Shown here one piece after another: positions 46,263 to 56,512 of a DNA stretch of 64,000 bases. The notes under the pieces are model-generated. The model ran no database searches. It was given only the letters and a program-made list of their open reading frames with translations, and had not been told where the DNA came from. The DNA comes from Bryum argenteum (taxonomy: Eukaryota > Streptophyta > Bryopsida > Bryales > Bryaceae), in NCBI GenBank assembly GCA_037043015.1, contig CM073329.1, positions 15,454,648 to 15,518,647 of the forward strand. Reading direction: 5' to 3'. A program made the translations under genes and the position numbers. Position 1 is the stretch's first letter, and each line of letters starts with the position of its first letter.

Positions 46263-46691
46263 GTAGCAAAGTGCATTATTAAAATTCCCTAGAGCCTCGA
46301 GGTTCCTCAACAGATGAGTCATCCATGTATAAAATATAGTGTAGATAAAATGGGGGTGGAGTTTAAAGGGCTCCAAATAGAAAAGAAAAGGAGGGGAGAG
46401 TTGTCAGGGATGTGTGGTCCTGGGGTAACAATCAAGTGTTCATATACCAAAATCGGCTGTGTGCTGCCTGTCTGGTGTACTTTAGTTGCACTACAGTAAC
46501 ATAATTCACCTGCCAGGCGTGTTCCAAGAATCTGTCCGCATCGGATACCCACTGAACCTGGTCCTTCCGCTTTTCCTTTTCCGAGTTAGGGACGCTTTGC
46601 ATGGGGAGTCAAGCGCCAACAAATCTCCAAGCCAATTCATTCACATTTTCAGCCCAGTTTGCTCCATGGGTTACTCCGAGAACACATTTAA

Positions 46692-47794
46692 CCCTTAACC
46701 CTGGAACGTCGGAGCGGCCATTTTATGTCCGATGAACAGAACATTTTCACTGTAACCTATTATTGCGGGATGAATTTCATTCATGATTTTTGTAATTGGA
46801 TTTATGAATGATAATAGCATATCATGGAATTCATTTGAGGTCATTTAAGGTATTTCCTAAGATCACATGTGGTATGAAAGTTGAAAGAATGGTTAAAACA
46901 AATCACCACAAAGTGCATTTCTGCAACTTTTTCCTACTTTTATTAAGTCTCAAATTTAGGCAACTAAATGATCTTTTTTGAGTTCAAGCTCAATTCATAA
47001 AATGAATCTTACCAAGTCTTGTTTCTACTCCAAGTTAGAATTTCAAGAAATTCCTAATATCTAGTGATTTCTCGACACCTTAAGTTTACATGCCTATAGG
47101 GTCTCTTTCTCAATTTTCAAATATAGCATGACACGAAACCATGGATTACACCATGCTATTCTTCACTACAATGTCCCCTTATTCTAAATATTTCAGATTT
47201 TTTGAAAGTGATTTGTATTTGATATGAATTATTTTTGTTTTTTCTTTGAAAATTCACTTGAATTTCAAATCTTCCCAAAAAAATCTGAAATTTTTACAGC
47301 ATATGAAAAGCATGTGATCACATCTACGAAAAATAAAATAAAATATTTTACTTTCAGGTAAAGTGGCGAAATGGAGGATTCAGAGTAAGACATATCAAAG
47401 TTCAGGCCACGGTTATGGGCTCCGACGTTCTAGGGTTAAACGCCCTTGGGGTCTAAAACGGGCAGCCCAAAATTGAATCACAGCATCTTTTGGACTTGGG
47501 CATCATGAATAGTGCACTTTTTGAACTTGGGCATCATGAATGGACCAATCAATGATGAGCTTGCAACCTCCTACAAGGTTATGTACCACCCCAACCTACC
47601 TACCACAATCCTTTCAAAGCACAAAATCACTCATACAAATTGTGATTTGAATTGTGAAATTTCACTTTTTGAATGCATCAGAAGAAGGTGACCAGTTTGA
47701 CATCAAAATATGAGTGAAATGTTGAGTACAGTGAGAGTTACAGGGAAGATTCTATTGGAATCAAGCCCCTCGGGCTTGCTTGGGCGTTTAAGGG
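46692..47794 (-). mobile_element. TTAA-flanked MITE (CCCTTAAACG family), outer element interrupted in its own terminal repeat
   Basis: TTAA flanks lie at 46688-46691 and 47795-47798. The left terminal repeat CCC-TTAA-ACGCCC is split at its internal TTAA by another element. Removing the 737-bp insert and one 4-bp TTAA leaves 362 bp, exactly the length of the copy at 3272-3633, to which it is nearly identical in reverse orientation. Confidence 0.9.
46699..47435. mobile_element. TTAA-flanked element with CCCTrGAACGTCGGAGC ends, 737 bp, inserted in a MITE
   Basis: The left end is CCCTGGAACGTCGGAGC. The right end inverted is CCCTAGAACGTCGGAGC. TTAA lies at 46695-46698 and 47436-47439. Excision restores the intact terminal repeat of the host element. 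The interior is non-coding and AT-rich. Confidence 0.9.
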
Positions 47795-48190
47795 TTAACA
47801 ACTAACAAAGTGTGGGTCAGTTCCCCCATGTGTACATCACTTGCGGCTGATTTCTAGAAGAAAAAACAAGGTCGTGGGGCCAAATCGTGTTACAAGCTAC
47901 ATTCCAATCCTTTGATTTGTTCACATAGAAATTAAATAATGATTATATATTGACATCGAGCAACGGCCTCTAGGCCATGAATTGGCCTTCCAATCTTGAA
48001 TCTCCCAACTTTTGGAGCGCAAGCACTGTCATAAATTGTCCCCTACCCATTGTAATATAATATCAGAACATTGACCTTGACTCCCCATGTAAAGCCATTG
48101 TGGTCAATTTCAAGAAAGAGGCCAATCACAAGAGAGGATTTTGCTATGAATTGGCCTCATCATTAGCTTGGCCCCTCCTCTAAAAGGTGC

Positions 48191-48928
48191 CCTTAGAAAT
48201 AAAATGCAGGTAGCGGAGTTGCATATATTTGTGAAATCCTTGTTATGCTCATGGCCTCTAGTTACTAGAAAGTACGAATAGTGTTAAGAGTTCACATTTA
48301 ATGTTCTAACGTTATGGAGACAATTAGCAATGACTGTCTTTGTCGGCTATTATTGTTTCCAACACTAATCTACCTATTTAGTATACTGGTTAGTCCGAAA
48401 CAGAGCCATGTGAGATCAAATCTTGATGTGATTGAAGATTATTGGGGAGGTTCAACTCCATGATTCGCCATTTGTTGAAGAATTTCTTCGCCGAGTGGAA
48501 CCGGTCTGCACGGTGGAGGGGAGTTGTATGTATTTGTGTGTGAAGCATTGTTCTTTTACCTCTTTGTCCTGTGGCCATCGAGATAATGACATTACAAACA
48601 TAGACACTGTATTCACGACAATCTTCAATTGAAGATTGGAGTTCTTATCTATCTATCTGTGTGTGAAGCTTTTTGCTTTCACCGAATGCTGACTTGACCG
48701 GCGCTCATCAATAGAAAGTTCATTGTGGTGTGGTCCGCCAATTTCCATTTTGACGAATGGATTCCGGTGCTCTCATAAGTTACTGTTCATTCTTCATTTG
48801 AGGTTTGTGTATCCGGAACTGGCCTCTTGATGGCCAGGGTCTCATAGCATCCAAGTAAAGAAAAAGAGGATCTGAGTTGTAGGTTTTGGGTCAAGAGTGG
48901 TTTAAGGTTTTCGATTCCAATTTTGAGG
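48191..48928. other. Intergenic; SINE-like 3' tail near 48630
   Basis: AAGATTGGAGTTCTTATCTA at 48626 resembles the tail at 5120-5150. Otherwise nothing is recognised. Confidence 0.4.
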
Positions 48929-48932
48929 TTAA

Positions 48933-49516
48933 CCCTTAATTGACATCCTTGTTTCCACAAATTGGAGAGAAATGCAATCTCATTGTCTTCTGGCCTTATT
49001 TCTGCACTGAAGGTAAAACAATTTTGAGAATCAGAAACGGTGGTTATCAAGGTAACTTGGTGATGTGACCAATGCAAAAAAGATTGATCACATCGGGTAA
49101 AATCTCAAAAAATGGCACCGTTGAGATAAAAATGTTTTGGTTGCTGATCGTGAGTGAGAAATATCATATTGCTTTTTTGGTTTTTCCCCCCTTGGGTCTT
49201 TTTTTTGAAAATTGGCATCATAGAGCATGGTATAGGAATAAAGATCAAGATTTTTTTATTATTTTGAAAAAAAATCGTCAAAAAAATAAAAAGAAAGGCC
49301 AAGTCAAAGTGCATCGACCATGGGATCATGTGGCCGCTACAATTTCGCACGGATCACACAAACCTCAAGAAGGCAATCGGGAAGGAGCTTTGGATTCGGA
49401 AAAATAAAAGAATAGGGGTGCCTTTGGACAAGATTTGCACCCTACCATTGTGTCGGACCCCAAAAGCAAAAACAATGACACCGAGGACCAATTTGGTCCC
49501 CGGTGACAATTAAGGG
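48933..49516. mobile_element. TTAA-flanked element with CCCTTAATTG ends, 584 bp
   Basis: The ends match over ten bases (CCCTTAATTG) and then diverge. TTAA lies at 48929-48932 and 49517-49520. The right TTAA is shared with the next element. Confidence 0.7.
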
Positions 49517-49520
49517 TTAA

Positions 49521-49780
49521 CCCCTAAAGGTCCAAGAAAGCGGAAATCGCTTCTTGGAATTTCCGCAGGGAGAAAATTCAGCCAACTTTGACCATTATAA
49601 TCTCAAAATTGGAGAAAAATTAACGGTTCAAATTTGACATTCGAGAAAAGGGTCAAGTTAACTTCAAGATCCTACGGTTGGATCTTCTAATCAATGCTTA
49701 GATTGAGTTTCTTTGCACCTGAAGTAGAAGAAGGTTCTTTTTGATAATTTAAACAATCTTGTATCAAGGACCTTTAGGGG
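49521..49780. mobile_element. TTAA-flanked element with CCCCTAAAGGTCC ends, 260 bp
   Basis: The 13-base terminal repeats CCCCTAAAGGTCC are perfect. TTAA lies at 49517-49520 and 49781-49784. The interior AAGATCCTACGGTTGGATCT links it to the element at 38810. It is head-to-tail with the previous element across a single TTAA. Confidence 0.85.
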
Positions 49781-49784
49781 TTAA

Positions 49785-51224
49785 ACAAAAAAAATTAAAA
49801 GATATAACGCTTCCAAAGAAATATTCATGATTTTTACTCTCTTTTTCCCTCAATGTAATCGAACCTAGCCCAAAGTTATTGATTCTGAGATAGTAATTTT
49901 TTTTTGCATAAGACTATAGAAGGAGAAGAAGAGTTGGGAACCTATTTAAGGCCGACATGAACAAGGTGTTTGGTTGCTTTTATATTTTTATTTTTTTTAA
50001 CCAATCAATCTATTAATCAATTGAAAAGAATATAATTATAAATCAAAACAACAAGGTCACTTGGTAAGAAAGATGATTAATGTGTTTGTTCAATCTATAC
50101 ATGTATGTCTACGTGTCACAGGGGGCATCACACCAATGGTCGGATCTCAATGCACTCCATTCGACTTACAATGACATAACAGTCTCTTTCCTTGAGAGAT
50201 CAACCATTGCCTCATATTGTTGCTTCACATTTTATATTCTTTTAATACAAGAAACTTAAGTATGGACAACAACACAAAATAATGAAGAATGTATTGAAGG
50301 CAAAGTTTAAGTCATTGACCAAAACAAGTGTGCATGAGTATGAAATACAATATATAAGTGTTAATTGTATTCAATATAAGATGTTTTTATTGTATCTTAC
50401 TATATTTAATGTCATTTTAGTTGTATATTTAGCTTATCCAACAGTTGTACAACTTCAAATCACAATCGACACGCAAAATTGAATTTGGTACATCACAACA
50501 TGGTTTCAAATGGATTTGATGGAATTTCAAATAGAACACCTCATTTGACATATTTCGGGCTGTCTCGGCACAAACAGGTCAAGTTTGCTACAAAATTTTG
50601 AGCTCAACTATAAGGTAGGAGGCTTACTAGTCAATGAAATTTGAATTGGCAATCAGCCAAAGGAATCAATTTTGGAAATTGTGCGAAGTATGTAGGAATT
50701 TGGACCTATCGGATTGATCAATTCTAAAGTGATCCAAAATGAGTGATGCATTCCAAAAATAGGACCTACAGGTGTACCAAAAATCGTTCACTCTAATTTA
50801 GTGAGATGTGGATTTTAAACCACCTACCTCCTTGTAGGGTAAGAACACATATAGTCAAGCAACCACCTAAAGGCATGCCCTATAATGCATCAATTTGCAT
50901 GCACAACTTAACGTATCAATGTGCATGCATCAATCTATCTCCATGTAAACTTCAACACAAGACATCATTTCATTGGCACAAGGCACAAAAATGGTGACTT
51001 GGAATAGTGCAGAGCTTCAAGAGGGGGCTATGCACATCTTGTTGTACTTTGAAAGCTCAAATGTATACATATTGCATGAGAAAATTATAATTCCACTTTT
51101 ATTCACTCTCTTTTCTACTTGCTAATAGGCTATAAGAATCTCATGAAAGTTAGGCTCAACTTCTTAATTAAGTACACAATAGTAGATGATCTCCCTAACC
51201 TAGCATGTTTATAAGCTTCTCATC
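49785..51224. other. Intergenic, nothing recognised
   Basis: AT-rich, with no recognisable gene or element ends. Confidence 0.4.
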
Positions 51225-51484
51225 CACCATAGTCCACCAAAGTATGGTGGGGTTCCTGGACCTCATTGTATGGGTACCTCAAAGCCCTTCGGGGGGATCC
51301 CATGTAGGGTATCTCTAAGGCACTAGTGGCTGAGTTTGAACTAGCATAGTGTTCACCACGAGAATGATTGTCATTCGTGTGATGACCTCCAAGCATACAT
51401 TCAAGGATAGGTCGTCGAACAAACCAACACTCTATCCACACCAGCCTCTAAAATAGGTTGGAGTTTCTCTTCTTCTTTCTTCTT
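51225..51484 (+). mobile_element. 5'-truncated SINE copy
   Basis: Matches the copy at 45931 from CCATAGTCCACCAAAGTATG through ATAGGTTGGAGTTTCTCTTC. It lacks the tRNA-like head. Confidence 0.65.
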
Positions 51485-52060
51485 AAAAGCTTCTCATTTT
51501 GTATATTTAAAATGCAAACTATTATGAACAAAGACCTCAATATTAAGTGAAAAACTAACTAAATCACATCAATTACTTGTTTAGGAGATGACTATCAACA
51601 AAGGTATTGCATCTATCTATCAACCCAAGATCTGAAGTAAACAAAACCCAAAACACAAAAGACAACTTACCATCTTACGATTTTTCGTACCAACATTTAA
51701 ATTTAAACCATCATTACAAAAATAGACAACTTCAAGCAAGTAATTGTTAAAGAGAAACAAGAGCACTAACTTGTTCACTATACTAATCCAACTATGATAC
51801 TCAACACCTACTCAAGCTCACCAGACTAGAAAGCATACACCGTACTTGCACATAGTATGTTCCAAATGCATATGTTGTTCTCATCATTCTGAAAAGTGAG
51901 TACATACGCTTTCAGTATCAAATAGCTTCTTGTACTCCAATAACCATATTGTGCTAGTTCAGTGAGCATCTATATACAAAGCATGAAGACTGAACAGATC
52001 CAATGAAAGAATCAGTGACAAGCTACATACAATGGAATCATCAACAAATTGAGCTTTCAG
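51485..52060. other. 3' flank of the GDSL esterase gene
   Basis: No gene seen. Probably includes the 3' UTR near 52000. Confidence 0.4.
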
Positions 52061-53948
52061 TCAAAGCGAGAATTTTGCCGCTTCCACTCTTGCCTCTTCG
52101 ACGTCTTCTATACAGGGATGGACAGTATCGTAGATGGAGGGCTCACACATGTCTTCCGGCATAGCATCGTAGTGCAAGCATGGTTGCCAGGTTGCTCCTT
52201 TCAACACGTTGAGGAGCTGCTTCAACATCACGGCACTCCCTTGAGCACTCAGATGCATTCCATCCCTGCACCAACAATCAGCCACCCTCCTCACATAAGT
52301 GAAATCACACAACTGAAAAAGTTCGAACATAAGATAAGCTAGTTTTCTTCTGAAAGATAGCAAGTATGTACGTGATTTCCTTTGAGCAGCTGGCCTCATC
52401 ACATGAGTGAAATCACTATAGAACTGAAAAAGCTACTATGTTGAAAGTTTGTTTTCGAGAGATTGCAAGGATGTATGTAGTTTCCTTGAGCACTTAGATG
52501 CATTCCAGTCCTACATCTAAAGCAGCTGGTTTCTCCACACAAAAATTGATACAAGTTGTATGAAAGGAAGAGCTAGTTTTCTTCTGAAAATTGCAAGTGT
52601 ACGTGTAATTTCCTTAGGCACTCAGATACATCCCATCCCTGCATCCAAATCAGCTGGCCTCCTCACACGAAAACTGAAACAGTATTTTTTTTTAGTTTGT
52701 AAGTATGTGATTTCCTTTGAGCACTCAGATGCATTGCAAATCAGCTGGCCTTTTCACAAGAGTATAACCATACAACAGCTGCAACAGCTTGTTCTTGAGG
52801 GATTACAAGTGAGTATGCGAATCTCTTACGGCGCGAGGCAAGCTGTTTGCCAATCTGGTTCCCGTTGAATCGAAGTCCACAAGTCAATGTTGCCTGCTCC
52901 TACTTTCCTCGCTGCACTTCCGCATGCTGCAGCGTACATACCCGCTCGCTCATTCGTTCGATCCAGGAACTTCCCTCCTTTCTCTCCATGTTCCATCCTG
53001 CAATGTAAACATCAGCCCATGGCCTTAAAACCTAAACTACGAATGCATACTAATGTTCAAGGGAGCTGACCTGCCCCATTTTAAGCGGGCAGCTTCGTAG
53101 ATGGGTGGTGCAGTTGTTAGTATCACCCTGGTCTTCTCTGAGAGTCCCTGTTCAAGGAGAGAGATTACTACTCAATACAGTTCTAGTAATAGCAAATGGA
53201 GCTTATTCGTTTGAAAGCGAGGAGTATTACTCAAAGGAGTTTTAGTAATAGCAGATTGAGCTTGTTTGTTAGAGAGTGAGACCTGGAGATGGTTGGCAAT
53301 GCGACACAAGTTGTCTTCAAATTCTGGGAGGGGTACGTGTTGCCCTCGCCCGCTGGGCAAGGGGAAAGCTGCATCATTGGCTCCGAAGAACACCACTACA
53401 AGCTCCGGCTGCACTTCTGCATCCTGCACTACTCGTAATCTTAGTATGCAATAATGTATATCTTAATTGCACCCATTACTATCTCGAGCCCAGTACCTTC
53501 GGGAATATCTTGTCTAAAGCTCCAAGACCACGTCGAGTGTTCCACCCTAGATAGCCTCTAAGCACAATATCTGCCTGCAAACATTGTGGCCGATTAGCCA
53601 TAACCCAATACTCCATGTAACCCTAAGCACCACATGGAAAGAAAACAGATTCTTAAGAGATTGGAGTACCTTGCGGCGGTAGAGATGGGCGAGAGATGCA
53701 CCCCAGCCGTCAGCTATGAAGGAAAACTCAGTCATGGAGGCTCCATAGAGCACGAACTTGGGCCTCGCATAAGATTTCCAAGTCCTGATCGTTCTCGTAA
53801 AGATCATGTTTCGAGACGAGTCGATGACTGGGAGCGAAGAATCCTTCAAGATCGACGAGTGGCCATTTCCTTGACGCAGTGCAAGTCTGCCTGCAATTGT
53901 TGAAGCGAGCGATCGGAATTCCTTGCTCGCAATTGATCGAGTGGCCAT
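52061..53948 (-). CDS. GDSL/SGNH-family esterase, isoamyl acetate-hydrolysing esterase-like, six exons
   Basis: Exons are 53807 (or 53948)-53670, 53574-53497, 53423-53283, 53147-53071, 52997-52830 and 52265-52061. Phases agree throughout. Starting at 53807 gives 268 residues, matching the family's usual start shortly before RPKFVLYG. Starting at 53948 gives 315, with a basic, Ser/Ala-rich leader (MATRSIASKEFRSLAS) that could be an organelle-targeting peptide, but that leader lies in a tandem repeat. SGNH blocks (268-residue numbering): block I YGASMTE with Ser24, block II RGYLGWNTR, block III GAND (86-89), block V DGMH with Asp202 and His205. Block I has Ala where the family has Asp (GDS), while the nucleophile Ser is kept. 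The enzyme would hydrolyse small esters; the substrate is unknown. Plant relatives are the short At5g45920/At5g62930-type GDSL esterases. Confidence 0.88.
52215..52800. repeat. Tandem repeat across the last intron of the esterase, built from the exon 6 acceptor junction
   Basis: Four imperfect units of ~130-160 bp occur. Each carries a form of GAGCACTCAGATGCATTCCA plus TCCCTGCA, then CAGCTGGCCTCCTCACA and an AAACTGAAACAG-like block. On the minus strand this is GCAG|GGATGGAATGCATCTG, the true acceptor of exon 6 at 52265. Units near 52500, 52620-52645 and 52720 are copies inside the intron. The one near 52640 keeps GATGCAG|GGATGGGATG and could splice in frame at the junction. Confidence 0.75.
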
Positions 53949-54010
53949 TTCCCTCACGCAATGCAAGTCTGTTTGCAATTGTTGAATCCTTCAAGATCGA
54001 GTAGCCATTT
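53835..54010. repeat. Tandem repeat over the possible N-terminus of the esterase
   Basis: Units containing GTGGCCATTTCCTTGACGCA and GCAAGTCTGCCTGCAATTGT recur near 53862, 53943 and partly at 54004. Each gives an ATGGCCAC-type start-like site on the minus strand. Confidence 0.7.
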
Positions 54011-54374
54011 CCTTCACGAAGCCACGTGTCACATTCCGCATAAGTTCCCCGTGAGCAAAACGAGTTTCACGAGTTTGCGATCCTGAAGGTGCGCCAATCT
54101 TCTTCCTCGTCCCCGAGAATCTCACTACTGTAGTGATTTGAGAGGACGAGCCTCAAGCCACATTGTGACTATTATGTTGAACCGACAGTAGCAATCATTA
54201 ACTTCTCTGGGATCGGACAACAGTTGAAGTTCTGATCGAATCCGCTACAATTAGGGCTTGCATCTGTTTGTTGTCCTTAAGTATCACGTAGCTTAAAATC
54301 TAGAGCTGACAGGCTCGAATTTTCCTGGGTACTTTCGCTCTCAGTGCCTTCAGTTGTAGTTCTTGAGTTGATGA

Positions 54375-54475
54375 GGATCTCGACGATGAGTGTCGTCTTC
54401 CTTTCTCTTTTCAAGCAAATAATCGACGATGAGTATCGTCTTCCTTTCCCTTTTCAAGCAAATAAACTTATCTTG
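54375..54475. repeat. 45-bp tandem duplication upstream of the esterase
   Basis: CGACGATGAGTGTCGTCTTC plus CTTTCTCTTTTCAAGCAAAT occurs twice, with a third partial copy near 54495. Confidence 0.75.
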
Positions 54476-54499
54476 TAAGTGTTAGTGTTTTCATTCCCT

Positions 54500-56512
54500 T
54501 TTCTAGCCAATAAACTTATCGATTATATTTTGCCTAGACATTGGAGGTTGCAATGAATAAAAAGATTAAGTCAGAGTAAGCCAAGTACTCCCATTCGACA
54601 AAGCTTCATGAGAACACCATCAAATCGCAGTAAAAAGGCAATGACAACATCACAACTTTGTCTCGATGAAACAACCCACCAACTCATCCTCCTATTGTAT
54701 GGGCTCAATAAATGCAAACACAACTCTTCTTGAGCTGTACTGCTTCTCACCCTCCAGATTGTTCTGCTCTCTTCCCCAAAATCTGGGTTGGTGCATTGAT
54801 TGTGCTCCAGAAGGGACACTTGCTCGCACAATCGAGGTATGATTGTAAGGATCTGTTAAATCAAAAGGCTCATACTTATCAAAATAGTGAGATTTAAACA
54901 GAAGAGTATCTGTGCTCTGGACTGCATAACTCAGAGATCGAGAAACGAAACCTCGTTTGAAATGGCAATTGAGAAACACAACGGGGGTTGATCCAATAAA
55001 GATAATTGGACATCGTATGCACTGGGACTACATAGACAGGTTGAACACATGGAATCTCCTCACTACGTTGTACACAGATTGATGTAGTACTAGTTATTGG
55101 TTCCAATTGTTCAATTCAATGATCGGGAAAAACCGACGGCTAGTGTATTATCAGCCGGTGGATTTAGCTCATTGGCCGGTCCATTTTTGAAACCACCGGC
55201 TAAAAACCGATGAAAATTAGAAATAAATTTCTATTCTCAGTATAAAATGAGAAAATTGCCGGAAGAAATCTCTGAAAAACCGATTAGGTGTGGGAAATGC
55301 CGGTTATTAGCCAGTAAAAGCCAAAAAATTCCCCGAACCCTGGTTCAATTCACTTTAACTGGGCAGTGGTATCACACACTACAATTGGCATCTCAAAATC
55401 ATGACAAAAAAGGATCAAGTTTAATATCTCCTAGTTCAATTGGGGACACTGTTAAAGTTATGTTGTAGCTTCATTCAATACGCCAGAGTTTCTGCAGAAC
55501 ATACGAATACAAACTTCTCTGTGCTCGCACGCTCATCCTTACAAATTCCAAATTCAGCAAATTCTTCCTGTATTCGTTTACCGCTGAACAATGTATTATG
55601 CTAAGCATGACTGGTTGTAAAGGAACAACTTTTATTCATGCCGAAGGAAGACACATCGCATTTCTGGAGAAACCTGAGCGAAAATTCATCGAGGCAAACG
55701 AAACTAAGCCCACACTTTCCACAGAACAAATTACTATAGAACTTTAGTATAGAACCCGTAGTATAGTATAGAAACTATATAGGAACTATACTATAGCGCA
55801 CGACTGCAAGAGTAAAGCAGGAAATCAAACATAAAGAAAAGACTGCTTCGAGCATTACACTCTCTGCACCCCCTACACTATGGCAGCCCCTGTAGATTTC
55901 ATACGAAGAAGGGCTCCAAATCCCCAAAAAATTATGTAGACACAAATATGTTTTTACAATGAATCGAAGAATCTGAGGAATCCTGCTAACAATCGAAAGG
56001 CAGAAATCCTCATGCAGTACCGCTATTTTTCTGGCTGCTAGATCGACTTTAAAAGTCAGATCTTTGTTCTTGTATCAGACCCTGACCTGTGAAAAACAAG
56101 CGATAATGTCAGGGCTGCTCCTTAGATTCTAAGGACTGAAATCGGAAATGAGTGAGCGTAATTGCAAGCTGACGTGGTTCAGATTCATATCAACCACTGC
56201 TACGATCCACTTAAACCCGAAGTTGACGGGAAAGAACTGCCTGACTAATTACAATACAACGGTAAGATTGCTCCAGTCAAGATAGATTCGAACCTGTAAT
56301 CTAAGGATGCTGGAACAACTGTGATGCCGGCCTTCCACCTACAAAACTCCAGCATCATCTTTCGAGTATATCACGAATTCCAGGGTCGTTGAATGAGTTT
56401 CAATTACTAAAGGCTCTACACGCTAATTTTGGGCAGTTGCCACTCGCTAAAAGGCCAAGATTTTATGATCAGGTTACCTCCCAAAATACAGTATCTTACA
56501 CTCGGTCACCCG
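54500..56512. other. Spacer between esterase promoter and XTH 3' end
   Basis: At 55130-55330 several GCCGGT/ACCGGC words on both strands hint at an inverted-repeat element, but its ends are unresolved. At 55740-55795 there is a TATAGTATAG-rich palindromic stretch. No gene. Confidence 0.35.

Larger units (their letters stand above)
46581..48190 (+). repeat. Copy 2 of the dispersed repeat shared with 3103-4350
   Basis: It has the same order of blocks as copy 1, beginning GGGACGCTTTGCATGGGGAG and including AACGGCCTCTAGGCCATGAA. It contains a nested pair of TTAA elements in place of the sequence where copy 1 reads ACATTGAACGACTAA. Confidence 0.7.
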
